Part shown: positions 36,149 through 45,107 of the stretch, in pieces
How the letters are laid out: each line of letters begins with the position of its first letter
How positions within the stretch are numbered: position 1 is the first letter of the stretch
Source: Nocardia sp. NBC_00508
GTDB lineage: Bacteria; Actinomycetota; Actinomycetes; Mycobacteriales; Mycobacteriaceae
Reading direction: 5' to 3'
DNA length: 64,000 nt
Assembly (NCBI RefSeq): GCF_036346875.1
Contig: NZ_CP107852.1
Location: forward strand, 1,736,001-1,800,000
The notes under the pieces: generated by a model
The model's input: only the letters and a program-made list of their open reading frames with translations
The model's database searches: none
Told to the model about the DNA's origin: nothing
Translations under genes and position numbers: made by a program

Positions 36149-37081
36149 ATGCCCTGGCGGCCATCGTTCTTCTCCCCCGCTCCGGAGCCGGACCCGGCGA
36201 CCGGTCCACCGGAGATACCCGGTGTGCGGCGCTCGTTCGTCACCGCGCGCGGCGTCCGCTTCCACGTCACGGAGGCGGGCCCGGCGGGCGGACGCCCCGT
36301 GCTCGCGCTACACGGCTGGCCACAGCATCATTACGCATACCGCCACCTGCTCGCCGATCCGCCGGACGGACTGCGGATCATAGCGCCGGACCTGCCCGGA
36401 TACGGCTGGTCCGGCCCCGCGCCGCATCGGTGGGCCAAGGAGGATGTCGCCTCCGACCTGCTCGCCCTGCTGGACGCGCTCGGCCTCGACCGCGTCCTGC
36501 TGGTCGGGCACGACTGGGGCGGCTACATCGCCCACCTGCTCGTGTTGCGGGCACCGGAACGATTCGACGCGCTCCTGGCGCTGAACATCGCCCACCCCTG
36601 GCAGACGCCGCGCAGTATCCTCCCGCACGCGTGGCGGTTCCTGGTCTATCAGCCGCCGATCGCGGCCTTCGGCAGGTACCTGCACCAGCGCACCCGCTTC
36701 CTGGAACAACTCATCTTCGCCGGTGCCGTACGCAACCGTGCGGAGTTCGGACCCGAGGTGATCCACGCATACGCCGACCGCTTCCGCGACCCGATCTGCG
36801 CCGCCACCGCGACCGACACCTACCGCACTTTCCTGCTACGCGAAGTCCCTCGGTCGGCCAGGGGCGGCGAACAACGCCGCGCAACCGTACCCATCCGCAC
36901 CCTGTTCGGCGTCGAGGACGCCGCGATCCATCCCTCGCTCGCCGCCGAACAGACCGCGCATGCCGACGACTACCGCCTGGAACTTGTCGAGAACTGCGGC
37001 CACTTCATCGGCGAGGAACGGCCGGACCTGGTCCGAGCTCGACTGGTCGAGCTTGCGGCAACGACCGCGCGACCCGCCTGA
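36149..37081 (+). CDS. Alpha/beta hydrolase, epoxide-hydrolase-like
   Basis: 310-residue alpha/beta hydrolase. The oxyanion motif is LALHGWPQHHYAYR; the nucleophile elbow is LVGHDWGGYIAHL, with Asp as nucleophile, as in epoxide hydrolases and haloalkane dehalogenases. The catalytic His is in ENCGHFIGEERPD. The cap domain contains one Tyr-rich segment (WRFLVYQPPIAAFGRYL). Start ATG 36149 is used; earlier in-frame codons overlap the divergent promoter. Substrate unknown. Confidence 0.88.
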   Translation: MPWRPSFFSPAPEPDPATGPPEIPGVRRSFVTARGVRFHVTEAGPAGGRPVLALHGWPQHHYAYRHLLADPPDGLRIIAPDLPGYGWSGPAPHRWAKEDVASDLLALLDALGLDRVLLVGHDWGGYIAHLLVLRAPERFDALLALNIAHPWQTPRSILPHAWRFLVYQPPIAAFGRYLHQRTRFLEQLIFAGAVRNRAEFGPEVIHAYADRFRDPICAATATDTYRTFLLREVPRSARGGEQRRATVPIRTLFGVEDAAIHPSLAAEQTAHADDYRLELVENCGHFIGEERPDLVRARLVELAATTARPA

Positions 37082-37331
37082 GCACGGTCTCGCATCGGTC
37101 GTCGTCGACGGCCGACGTTGTCACGCGTCCGCGCCACGTACTGCGTGAACCGCACACATGGGGCAGCTCCACGTCCACCGTCGACAGCGGCCGGAAGGCG
37201 CGTTACCGGCCCGATCGGAAATCCACTGGCTGCCCGATGGCCGTATGGACGGGCCGGGAAAATGCGAGCCTGAATGAGCTCGGCGGCGGGCGGCGCGTGG
37301 TGTGTCGGTGGCCTCGGGCACGATGGTCCGC

Positions 37332-39443
37332 ATGACGACGGCGACCGATGTCTCGATCGACCTCAGCGCCCCGGACCTGCGCATGCATGCCGAGCAACTG
37401 TTGCGCGAATTGGCTGGGCCTGCGGCGCGGCTGCGGGAGGACCAATGGACCGCCATCGAGGCCCTGGTCGTGCGGCGGCGCAGGGCGCTGGTCGTGCAGC
37501 GCACGGGCTGGGGCAAGTCCGCGGTGTACTTCATCGCCGCCAAATTGCTGCGCAGGGCCGGTCGCGGGCCGACGGTGATCGTCTCGCCGCTGCTCGCGCT
37601 GATGCGCAACCAAGTGGCCGCCGCGCAGCGCGCTGGGGTGGTCGCCGCCACCATCAACTCGGGCAACGTCACCGAATGGGATGAGATCCACGCGCAGGTC
37701 GCCGCGAGCGCGGTCGACGTGCTGCTGGTGAGTCCGGAGCGGCTGAACAACCCGGATTTCCGGGACCAGGTGCTGCCCGAGCTCGCGGCGGACGCGGGCC
37801 TCGTGGTGATCGATGAAGCGCATTGCGTATCGGACTGGGGTCACGACTTCCGGCCGGACTACCGCCGCATCCGGACCTTGATCGCCGATCTCGGCTCCGA
37901 CGTGCCCGTGCTCGCCACCACCGCGACCGCCAACGACCGGGTGGTCACCGACGTCGCCACCCAGATCGGCACCGACACCCTGGTGCTGCGCGGCACGCTG
38001 GATCGCGAGTCGCTGCACTTGTCGGTGATCCGCTTCGACGACGCCGTGGAACGCAGCGCATGGCTCAGCGGTCAGCTGCACCGGCTGCCGGGCTCCGGCA
38101 TCGTCTACACCCTCACCGTCGCCGGCGCGCACGATCTGGCCGACCTGCTGAACTCACACGGCCACACCGTCGCCGCCTACACCGGCCAGACCGACCCCGC
38201 CGAACGCGAGGTGCTGGAGGCCGCGCTGCTGAACAACGAGGTGAAGGCACTCATCGCCACCTCCGCGCTGGGCATGGGCTTCGACAAGCCCGATCTCGGG
38301 TTCGTGGTGCACCTGGGCGCGCCTTCCTCCCCCATCGCGTACTACCAGCAGGTGGGTCGGGCCGGGCGCGGCACCGACCGCGCCGAGGTGGTCCTGCTCC
38401 CCGGCCCCGAGGACGCGCGAATCTGGAGCTACTTCGCCTCGGTCGCCTTCCCCCGCGAGCACATCGTCCGGGCGGTGCTCGACGCGCTCGAGTCCGACCG
38501 GGCACTGTCCACCGCGGCGCTGGAACCGCTGGTGGAGCTGAACCGCTCCCGGCTGGAGATGGTGCTGAAAGTGCTCGACGTGGATGGGGCCGTGCGCCGA
38601 GTGCGCGGCGGCTGGATCGCCACCGGCCAGCCCTGGACCTATGACACCGAACGCTACGAGCGCCTGTCCGTCGCCCGCGAGGCCGAACAGCAAGCCATGA
38701 TCGACTACGAGTCGACCTCCGACTGCCGGATGGAGTTCCTGCGCCGCCAGCTCGATGACCCGGGACTGCCCGCGGATGCGCCCGGCTGCGGCCGCTGCGA
38801 CAACTGCACCGGCACCCGCCCCGATCGCACCGTGACCGCCGACGCCGTCGCCGCGACCAGAGCCCGTCTCGACCGCCCCGGCATAGACCTCGCCCCGCGC
38901 AAACAGTGGCCCACCGGAATGGCGAAACTCGAAATCCCGTTGTCCGGCAAGATCACCCGCGGCGCCGAGACCGGTCGCGTGCTCGGCAGACTGACCGACC
39001 TCGGCTGGGGGCAACGCCTGCGAACACTGCTCGACGGCCCGGACACCCCCGTCCCCGACGCGGTCTTCGACGCCTGCATCGCCGTTCTGCGCGAATGGGA
39101 TTGGGCAACCCGCCCCGCATCGGTGCTCGCACTGGAATCCGCACGCCATCCCGTGCTCACCGCCAGCCTCGCCGCCCGGCTCGCCGAGATCGGCCGCCTG
39201 CGCGACCTCGGCACGCTGCACACCCGCCCGGACCGGCCGCCGGTCTCGGCCGCGAACTCCGCGCATCGCGTCGCAGGACTGTTCGACTCATGGGAACTCC
39301 CCGACCTCACCGCCGTACCGGGCCCGATCCTGCTGGTGAACGCCACCACCGACACCGGATGGACGTTCACCGTCGCCGCCCACGCACTGCGCGCGGCCGG
39401 AGCCGACGCCGTCCTGCCGTTCGCGCTGGCCACGCCGACGTAG
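37332..39443 (+). CDS. recQ: RecQ family ATP-dependent DNA helicase
   Basis: 703-residue SF2 helicase. Motif 0/I: LREDQWTAIEAL, then QRTGWGKSAVYF; motif II (DEAH) VVIDEAHCVSDWGHDFRPDY with the RecQ aromatic-rich loop; motif III LATTATAND; motif VI QVGRAGRGTDRAE. A Zn-binding part follows with CGRCDNC. After residue ~530 comes a long actinobacterial extension ending in a phosphoribosyltransferase-like VPGPILLVNATTDTGWTF. It acts in DNA repair and recombination. The name recQ is by family; Nocardia may have others. A hairpin lies 10 bp after the stop. Confidence 0.88.
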   Translation: MTTATDVSIDLSAPDLRMHAEQLLRELAGPAARLREDQWTAIEALVVRRRRALVVQRTGWGKSAVYFIAAKLLRRAGRGPTVIVSPLLALMRNQVAAAQRAGVVAATINSGNVTEWDEIHAQVAASAVDVLLVSPERLNNPDFRDQVLPELAADAGLVVIDEAHCVSDWGHDFRPDYRRIRTLIADLGSDVPVLATTATANDRVVTDVATQIGTDTLVLRGTLDRESLHLSVIRFDDAVERSAWLSGQLHRLPGSGIVYTLTVAGAHDLADLLNSHGHTVAAYTGQTDPAEREVLEAALLNNEVKALIATSALGMGFDKPDLGFVVHLGAPSSPIAYYQQVGRAGRGTDRAEVVLLPGPEDARIWSYFASVAFPREHIVRAVLDALESDRALSTAALEPLVELNRSRLEMVLKVLDVDGAVRRVRGGWIATGQPWTYDTERYERLSVAREAEQQAMIDYESTSDCRMEFLRRQLDDPGLPADAPGCGRCDNCTGTRPDRTVTADAVAATRARLDRPGIDLAPRKQWPTGMAKLEIPLSGKITRGAETGRVLGRLTDLGWGQRLRTLLDGPDTPVPDAVFDACIAVLREWDWATRPASVLALESARHPVLTASLAARLAEIGRLRDLGTLHTRPDRPPVSAANSAHRVAGLFDSWELPDLTAVPGPILLVNATTDTGWTFTVAAHALRAAGADAVLPFALATPT

Positions 39444-39452
39444 CGGCGGCAG

Positions 39453-39478
39453 GGTTGCGGTGGCATCGCACCGCAGCC
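39453..39478 (+). terminator. Candidate terminator of recQ
   Basis: GGTTGCGGTG (39453-39462) and CACCGCAGCC (39469-39478) make a 10-bp stem with one G-T pair and a 6-nt loop, 10 bp after the recQ stop. No T-tract follows. Confidence 0.6.
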
Positions 39479-39646
39479 GGGCGACTTCTCCGAAGCTTCA
39501 TCGACAAATCGCGCCGAACAGCCGCGCCTGGCCGCACTCCCGCTCGGCCGCAAAGGCATTCAGGTCCGGATGCACCACTGCGAAAGTGCAGGCCCGCCGG
39601 CGAATCCGTCGAGCTTCGGCCGACCCGTACACACCAGTGGCTGCCG

Positions 39647-39955
39647 TCAAAGGCTGAGCGTCGCCCGCAGTCGGGCGTCGAGGGATTCCGTCTCGGCTGA
39701 GCTCAGCACGCCGACGTATTCGCTGAGCCAGGGGCGGTAGGCGCGGTGTAGTTCGAGGGTGTCGGCCCAGCCGTGGTCGGTCTTGGTGGCCAGGACGTGA
39801 CCGGGGTCGGCATCGCGCAAAGGGACCACGTGCAGCCACGGGTAACGCGAGGTGATCACCGCCGAATCGGATATCAGCACGACCGTCATGCGCCGCGGGA
39901 ACGGCGTGCCGTCGCTGAGGGTCGGGGCGTAGCGCCAGATCTCACCGCGTCTCAT
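39647..39955 (-). CDS. MazF/PemK family toxin
   Basis: 102-residue protein that starts MRRGEIWRYAPTLSDG, the normal MazF/PemK N-terminus, followed by RRMTVVLISDSAV and LHVVPLRDADPGHVLA. Members cut mRNA as toxins. GGAGG lies 6 bp upstream of the ATG. A ribbon-helix-helix antitoxin gene lies 67 bp upstream on the same strand. The gene is convergent with recQ. This is a canonical type II toxin-antitoxin pair by layout, although no activity is shown. Confidence 0.8.
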   Translation of the reverse strand: MRRGEIWRYAPTLSDGTPFPRRMTVVLISDSAVITSRYPWLHVVPLRDADPGHVLATKTDHGWADTLELHRAYRPWLSEYVGVLSSAETESLDARLRATLSL

Positions 39956-40022
39956 GCGTTGCCTCCCTCGGCATGAGCGGGCCCTCCATGGTTACGCAAG
40001 CCGCCGCTTCCTGGCCTGATGC

Positions 40023-40262
40023 TCATGCCGCGCCACTGGCGTCGTCTTCGGCGGCCTGGGTGAGGGCCAAGTCGTCGTAGGCGGCGGCCTGTTCGGCCTC
40101 CTCGTCGATGATCAGCGCGCTCAGGCTGTCGTGCACGAGTGTGCTGCGCAGCGCCGCGTTGATCACCGAGGACAAGCTGCGGCTCTGGCGATCGGCGGCC
40201 TCCCTGGCCCATTCGGCCACCTGGGGATCCAGCGTGACGGTCACGCGTGTCGCCTTGCTCAT
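40023..40262 (-). CDS. Ribbon-helix-helix (CopG-like) antitoxin
   Basis: 79-residue protein. N-terminal beta strand ATRVTVTLDPQVAEWAREAA followed by a helix-turn-helix-type second helix (SLSSVINAALRS) is typical of RHH DNA-binding antitoxins. The acidic C-terminus (IIDEEAEQAAAYDDLALTQ) would bind the toxin. Start at 40262 (MSKATR) is preferred; ATG 40274 adds four residues. The toxin follows after 67 bp, a larger gap than usual for such operons. It likely represses its own promoter. Confidence 0.82.
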   Translation of the reverse strand: MSKATRVTVTLDPQVAEWAREAADRQSRSLSSVINAALRSTLVHDSLSALIIDEEAEQAAAYDDLALTQAAEDDASGAA

Positions 40263-40490
40263 ACCCGTATGCATACCAGAACGATGCACCACCCGGAACC
40301 TGTCCGGGGCATCCGTTGGGCGGCGGGACGGACTGCGCCCGGCTGCGTCATGCGGCCACCGCAGACGTCGCCCGGCCCGACGCGGCGAAAGGACTATGTC
40401 CGACCGCGCCTGTGGCTGCCTCGGACTTCGCTCCGCTCGACGCGGGCTCGAGACGGACTTCGTCGGGCTGCGCCCGTTAAGGTCGGATGC

Positions 40491-41465
40491 GTGGCCGGCA
40501 AATCCGCTGCGTCGGCGATCGAACTCGAGGTCGGCGACCACACGATTCGCATCTCCAACCCGGACCGGGTCTACTTCCCGGAGACCGGCGCGACCAAGCT
40601 CGACTTGGTGCAGTACTACCTGAGCGTCGGGGACGGCATCGTCAACGCGCTGCGCGACCGGCCCTGCATGCTGCACCGGTTTCCCAAGGGACTGGCCGGT
40701 GACAAGGTGCACCAGAAGCGACTGCCCGCGGGCGCGCCGGACTGGGTTCCCACTGTGCGGGTGTACTTCCCGCGCTACGGCAGGCATGCCGACGAGCTCT
40801 GCGTCGAGAAGCTCGCGGATGTCATCTGGGCGGTGCAGATGTCGACCGTCGAGTTCCATCCGTGGAACTCCCGCGCCGCCGACACCGAGCGTCCCGACGA
40901 GTGGCGCATCGACCTCGACCCGATGCCGGACTGCCCATGGTCACGGGTGCAGCGCGTGGCGGGCGTCGTCCACGAGCTGCTCGACGAGCTCGGCGCCGTC
41001 GGCTGGCCGAAAACCTCCGGCGGCAGCGGACTGCACGTATACGTCCGGATCGCCCCGAACTGGGGATTCCAGGACGTGCGCCGCGCGGCGCTCGCTTTCG
41101 CCCACGAGGTCGAGCGCCGCGCGCCCGATGACGTGACCACCACGTGGTGGCGGCGCGACCGCGACCCGAAGTTGCTGTTCGTCGACTACAACCAGAACGC
41201 GCGCGACCACACGATCGCCGCCGCCTACTCGGTGCGCGGTGTTCCCGCCGCAACGGTCTCCACCCCGGTGCGCTGGGACGAGATTCCCGATATCGATCCA
41301 CGCGACTTCACCATCTCCACCGTCCCAGCCCGCTTCGCCGAGTTCGGCGACCTGCACGCGGGCATCGACGACGCGGTGTTCCACTTGGATCGGCTGCTGG
41401 AGTGGGCGGAACGGGACAAGGTGGACGCGGAGCTGGACGAACAGTCCGATCAGGACGAGAGCTAG
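40491..41465 (+). CDS. LigD-type DNA polymerase/primase domain protein
   Basis: 324-residue stand-alone polymerase domain of the LigD PolDom (archaeo-eukaryotic primase) family used in non-homologous end joining. Motifs: DRVYFPETGATKLDLVQYYL at the N-terminus, LHRFPKG, metal-binding DEWRIDLDPMP, KTSGGSGLHVYV, and FVDYNQNARDHTIAAAYSVR. No ligase or Ku gene is adjacent. GTG 40491 is selected as the start; upstream codons are not conserved. Mycobacteria encode similar free-standing PolDom enzymes (PrimC/LigD-like). Confidence 0.9.
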   Translation: MAGKSAASAIELEVGDHTIRISNPDRVYFPETGATKLDLVQYYLSVGDGIVNALRDRPCMLHRFPKGLAGDKVHQKRLPAGAPDWVPTVRVYFPRYGRHADELCVEKLADVIWAVQMSTVEFHPWNSRAADTERPDEWRIDLDPMPDCPWSRVQRVAGVVHELLDELGAVGWPKTSGGSGLHVYVRIAPNWGFQDVRRAALAFAHEVERRAPDDVTTTWWRRDRDPKLLFVDYNQNARDHTIAAAYSVRGVPAATVSTPVRWDEIPDIDPRDFTISTVPARFAEFGDLHAGIDDAVFHLDRLLEWAERDKVDAELDEQSDQDES

Positions 41466-41587
41466 CGCCGCGCCGGACGGACGCGACACTCCGCCGCCAA
41501 CGCCACGATGCTACGGTCGCAGCGGCGCGTCCGACCGCTGTTCACCGCCGCACGACCACGTCGTACTGCACCGAAGGAGGTCCATCC

Positions 41588-42541
41588 ATGAGCCGACCGG
41601 CAGCAGTACCGATCGCCATCTGCCCGACCGAACCTCCCCCCACGCTGGTGGAGAAGGCGGTGCTGGAGGCGGGCGCCATGATCTGCGACCTCGACGAGGC
41701 GCGTGGGCTGATCTGGGTGGGCGGCCCCGGCGAGTTCCCGGACGAGCTGCCCGCTGGCGTGGAATGGGTGCAGCTGCCCGCGGCAGGCATCGAGGACTGG
41801 TTCACCGCGGGCATCTTCGCCAAGCATCCCGACATCCGATTCACCTCCGCCGCAGGCGCTTTCTCGGCCAGCGTGGCCGAGCACGCGCTCATGTTGCTGC
41901 TCGCGGGTGTCCGCTATCTGCCCGAGCACCTGCGCGCGGCGGGCTGGCGTCAGCAGGACTTCTTTCCGCACGTCGGTACGCTGCGCGGCAAGACGGTGAC
42001 CATCGTCGGCGCGGGCGGCATCGGACGCGCGCTGATCCCGATGCTGATTCCGCTCGGCGCGCACGTCATCGCGGTGAACCGCAGCGGGCATCCGGTCGCC
42101 GGGCCCGGTATCCCGGAGACCGTCGAAACGATCTCCGCCGACCATCTCGGCCGGATCTTGCCGCGCACCGATCACGTGGTCATCGCCGCGCCCGCGACGC
42201 CGGCCACCCGGCATCTCATCGGCGCGGACGAGCTCGCCCGGCTCAAGCCGTCGTCCTGGATCATCAACGTCGCCCGCGGCAGTCTCATCGACACCGACGC
42301 GTTGGTGGCGGCGCTGGCCTCGGGCGCGATCGGCGGCGCCGGGCTCGACGTCACCGATCCGGAACCGCTCCCGGACGGCCATCCGCTCTGGGTGCTGCCG
42401 AATGCCATTGTCACGCCACATGATTCGAATCCGCCGCAGCTGCGGTTGGCCGCATTCGCCGATCACGTCGGCGCGAACGTCCTGCGGTTCATCACCGGAC
42501 GCCCGCTCCTGGCACCGATCGATCGCGGGCGCGGCTACTGA
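41588..42541 (+). CDS. D-isomer-specific 2-hydroxyacid dehydrogenase
   Basis: 317-residue NAD(P)H-dependent oxidoreductase. The Rossmann motif is VTIVGAGGIGRAL (GxGxxG), then the substrate/catalytic segment IINVARGSLIDTDAL (Arg) and DVTDPEPLPDGHPLW (Glu), with the catalytic His in IVTPHDSNPP. The CGAAGGAGGTCCATCC ribosome-binding site is near perfect for ATG 41588. Substrate unknown. It may be co-transcribed with the upstream polymerase domain gene, 122 bp away. Confidence 0.92.
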   Translation: MSRPAAVPIAICPTEPPPTLVEKAVLEAGAMICDLDEARGLIWVGGPGEFPDELPAGVEWVQLPAAGIEDWFTAGIFAKHPDIRFTSAAGAFSASVAEHALMLLLAGVRYLPEHLRAAGWRQQDFFPHVGTLRGKTVTIVGAGGIGRALIPMLIPLGAHVIAVNRSGHPVAGPGIPETVETISADHLGRILPRTDHVVIAAPATPATRHLIGADELARLKPSSWIINVARGSLIDTDALVAALASGAIGGAGLDVTDPEPLPDGHPLWVLPNAIVTPHDSNPPQLRLAAFADHVGANVLRFITGRPLLAPIDRGRGY

Positions 42542-42928
42542 GCATGAAAATGTCGGGATCGCAGCGAGTCCCACCGGTGCACAAGAGGCCGGAACCCGGA
42601 ATCAGCTGCGGTGACCCGGCATTCGGCCAGGCAGAGCCGGGCTGAGGATTCCTCGACGACGTCGCTCTCGGCGTTCGGCGTAGTGCTGGACGAATTTCCA
42701 GCACGCGGGGTTCCGGTTTGGTCCACTCGTAGTACGCCCTGTCGTCGTCAGTGCGCAGCCGGTCACGGAACGCGGCATCCGCTCGATTTCCGGTGCGCCT
42801 CCATCGGTAGCGCCGCTATTGCTCAGCCGCACGTCACCGACGAGCGCGTGGCGCGGACCTGCACCCTTGATCAGCCTTCAATGAATGTGCCATTGACAAC
42901 TGGCACATTCATAGCTGATTCTGAGCGC
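42542..42928. other. Intergenic region with operator, no gene
   Basis: 387 bp before the oxygenase operon. Short frames exist on both strands but none has a family match or a good start. The only clear element is the 12-bp perfect palindrome at 42881-42912. Confidence 0.5.
42881..42912. promoter_or_regulatory. Perfect 12-bp palindrome: operator of the oxygenase operon
   Basis: ATGAATGTGCCA (42881-42892) and TGGCACATTCAT (42901-42912) are exact inverted copies, with the 8-bp spacer TTGACAAC. The spacer contains TTGACA, a consensus -35 box, so a bound protein would cover the promoter. It lies 17 bp before the first gene of the operon. The regulator is not identified; the MerR gene at the operon's end is one candidate. 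Confidence 0.7.
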
Positions 42929-43264
42929 ATGACAAGGTCAACGAGGACCTCGGTCCCCGGCGTTCCCCTCGCGCCCTCCCCGCGCGCCACCGTGACCGCC
43001 GCGGCGGCCCGTCTCGGGCTGCGACCGCTGAACTGCGCGATTCCGATGAACGGCCCCGGCGTCTGGTTCGCCCGCCGGCTCATCGCCACACTGATGGCCA
43101 TCGGCGGCCCCGTTTGCAGCTGCGAGCTGGAGCTCTGGCGGGGGCAGCTGCACGTCTTCCAAGCCCTCCCGATGGTGGTGCCCGAGGCCGACCACGCCCT
43201 CGCCCGCGCCGCCGACTTCCTGCGCGCGGCGCTGGTGGCTACCGCTACCGAGAAGGTGAGTTGA
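42929..43264 (+). CDS. Hypothetical protein, first gene of oxygenase operon
   Basis: 111-residue protein of unknown family. It has a proline/threonine-rich N-terminus and a central amphipathic or hydrophobic stretch (GVWFARRLIATLMAIGGPVC) with two cysteines (VCSCELELW). No signal peptide is evident. The ATG at 42929 follows the palindrome; the stop is one base before the SDR start (TGAGATG), so translation is coupled. Its function may relate to the lipid- or steroid-oxidising enzymes that follow. Confidence 0.7.
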   Translation: MTRSTRTSVPGVPLAPSPRATVTAAAARLGLRPLNCAIPMNGPGVWFARRLIATLMAIGGPVCSCELELWRGQLHVFQALPMVVPEADHALARAADFLRAALVATATEKVS

Positions 43265-43265
43265 G

Positions 43266-44168
43266 ATGTTCGGATTGGACCGGTTGACGACCTTGGGCAG
43301 GTCGGGCCGCACGCACGGCGCGCGAGCCGTGGTCACCGGCGCGGGCAGCGGCATCGGCCGGGCGTTCGCCCTGAAGATCGCGGCCCGCGGCGGCCAGGTG
43401 ATCTGCGCCGACATCGACGAGGCACGCGCCGACGAGACAGTTGCCCTGATCAAAGGCACGCACCCCGGCGCAGCGCACGCCTTCCGCTGCGATGTGGCGC
43501 GGCGCGAGGACGTGGAGCTGCTCGCCCGCTTCGCCGACACGCTTTTCCAGCGCCCGGTCAGCTTGGTGATCAACAACGCGGGCGTAGGTATCGGCGGAAA
43601 GCCGGTGGGCCGCATCGGATTCGATGACTGGCAGTGGGCGCTGGAGATCAATCTGTGGGGTGTCGTGCACGGCTGCGAGATCTTCGCGCCGCGGCTGCGC
43701 GCCGTCGGGCGCGGCGGCATCATCAACGTCGCTTCGGCCGCCGGATTCGCCGCGGCGCCCTCGATGGCCGCCTACAACGTATCGAAGGCCGGTGTGCTGT
43801 CGCTATCGGAGACCATGGCTGCCGAACTGAGCGGCAGCGGCGTCGCGGTCACCGTCCTGTGCCCGACGTTCGTGCGGACGAACGTCGCCCGCGACGGCCG
43901 GATCACCAAGGAATCCGCGCAGCTGGCCGACTTCCTGATGCGCTGGACCGGCTTCTCTCCCGAGCGCGTCGCGCGCACCGCGCTGGATGCGCACGACCGC
44001 GGGCACCTCTATGTCCTCCCGCAGCTGGACGCGCACATCGTCTGGCTGCTCAAGCGGCACTTCCCCGCTCGGTACACCTACGTCCTCGGGCTGCTGGACC
44101 GGCTGCTGCCCCAGGCCGACTCGACCAGCACCGGCAGCGCGCCGGTCACCGACAAGACAGGGGTCTGA
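43266..44168 (+). CDS. Short-chain dehydrogenase/reductase (SDR)
   Basis: 300-residue NAD(P)-dependent oxidoreductase. Cofactor motif VVTGAGSGIGRAFAL (TGxxxGxG), ADIDEARAD, NNAGVG, the catalytic Ser in NVASAAGF, and YNVSKAGV (Tyr-x-x-x-Lys). The C-terminal ~60 residues (LDAHIVWLLKRHFPARYTYV) are long and amphipathic, suggesting membrane association or a lipid substrate. It is followed by a diiron protein and a monooxygenase in one operon. Similar SDR/monooxygenase clusters occur in mycolata, for example the mymA region of M. tuberculosis. Confidence 0.93.
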   Translation: MFGLDRLTTLGRSGRTHGARAVVTGAGSGIGRAFALKIAARGGQVICADIDEARADETVALIKGTHPGAAHAFRCDVARREDVELLARFADTLFQRPVSLVINNAGVGIGGKPVGRIGFDDWQWALEINLWGVVHGCEIFAPRLRAVGRGGIINVASAAGFAAAPSMAAYNVSKAGVLSLSETMAAELSGSGVAVTVLCPTFVRTNVARDGRITKESAQLADFLMRWTGFSPERVARTALDAHDRGHLYVLPQLDAHIVWLLKRHFPARYTYVLGLLDRLLPQADSTSTGSAPVTDKTGV

Positions 44169-44169
44169 C

Positions 44170-45096
44170 ATGGCCATCGCGATGGACTTCGACGACATGC
44201 TCCGCAAGATCAAGGACCGCCAGTGGGCGCTGGCCGACATCGACTGGGACGCACCCGGCGCCGAGACGATCACGCCCGAACTGCATGCCAGACTGAAGCC
44301 GTTCATGGCCGACCTGATGTGGATCGAGAACGTGGGCGCGCGCGGCTTCGCGGCGATGGCCAAAAAGGCGCCGACCGAAACGCTGCGCGAAATCTATCGC
44401 TACTTCCACGCCGAGGAGCAGAAACACGCCAATGCCGAGCTGGCGCTGATGCGCCGATGGGGCATGCTCGACGGCGACGAGATCCCGCAGCCGAACGTGA
44501 ACGTCAAGCTGGTGATCGACTTCCTGGACAAGTACTCCGACGACATGTCCCTGTCGTTCCTCGGCACCGTGATCCCGATGCTCGAGGTGGCGCTGGACGG
44601 GGCGCTGATCAAGTTCGTCATGGACGAGATCGACGACCCGGTCTGCCAGGCGGCGTTCCGGAAGATCAATTCCGACGAATCCCGGCATCTGGCCGTCGAT
44701 TTCGCGGTGATGGATCTGCTCGGGCACGCGCAGATGCGCAAGTTGCTCATCGACCTGGTCGGCGGCTGGGCCAAGCCCTCGCTGATCCTCGGCGTGCTCA
44801 GCTACGTGCCGCTGCTGAACAAGATGCGCGACAACATCGTCGCGATGGGCGTCGACGAACAGAAGCTCTACAAGGCGCTCGAGCGGTATGCGAACGTCGG
44901 CGAGCGCAGCGAATTCGCCCGCAGGCTCCCGATGTACCAGATCGTCAAGCTGCACGGAGGCTGGGTGATCAACCGCGACCACCCGTACCACCTGGTTGCC
45001 GACGCGCTGGTGAAGATCACCGGCTTGGTGCCGAAGGCCCTGCTGCGCAAGGACCCCACCTGGTCGAAGGAACTGACCTACGAGCCCGCCGCATGA
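44170..45096 (+). CDS. Ferritin-like diiron protein
   Basis: 308-residue helical protein. Two pairs of metal ligands are visible: Glu53 (WIENVGARGF) with E83-x-x-H86 in AEEQKHANAE, and Glu139 (MLEVALDG) with E170-x-x-H173 in DESRHLAV. This is the carboxylate-bridged diiron pattern of ferritin-like oxygenases and reductases. Function is unknown, but its place between SDR and flavin monooxygenase genes suggests oxidation of a lipid or hydrocarbon. The start is one base after the SDR stop. Confidence 0.85.
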   Translation: MAIAMDFDDMLRKIKDRQWALADIDWDAPGAETITPELHARLKPFMADLMWIENVGARGFAAMAKKAPTETLREIYRYFHAEEQKHANAELALMRRWGMLDGDEIPQPNVNVKLVIDFLDKYSDDMSLSFLGTVIPMLEVALDGALIKFVMDEIDDPVCQAAFRKINSDESRHLAVDFAVMDLLGHAQMRKLLIDLVGGWAKPSLILGVLSYVPLLNKMRDNIVAMGVDEQKLYKALERYANVGERSEFARRLPMYQIVKLHGGWVINRDHPYHLVADALVKITGLVPKALLRKDPTWSKELTYEPAA

Positions 45097-45107
45097 CAAG
45101 GGAACCG

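Noticed and set aside
42542..42904. Short frames on both strands between the dehydrogenase and the oxygenase operon
   Set aside because: No conserved sequence, no ribosome-binding site, overlapping frames on both strands.
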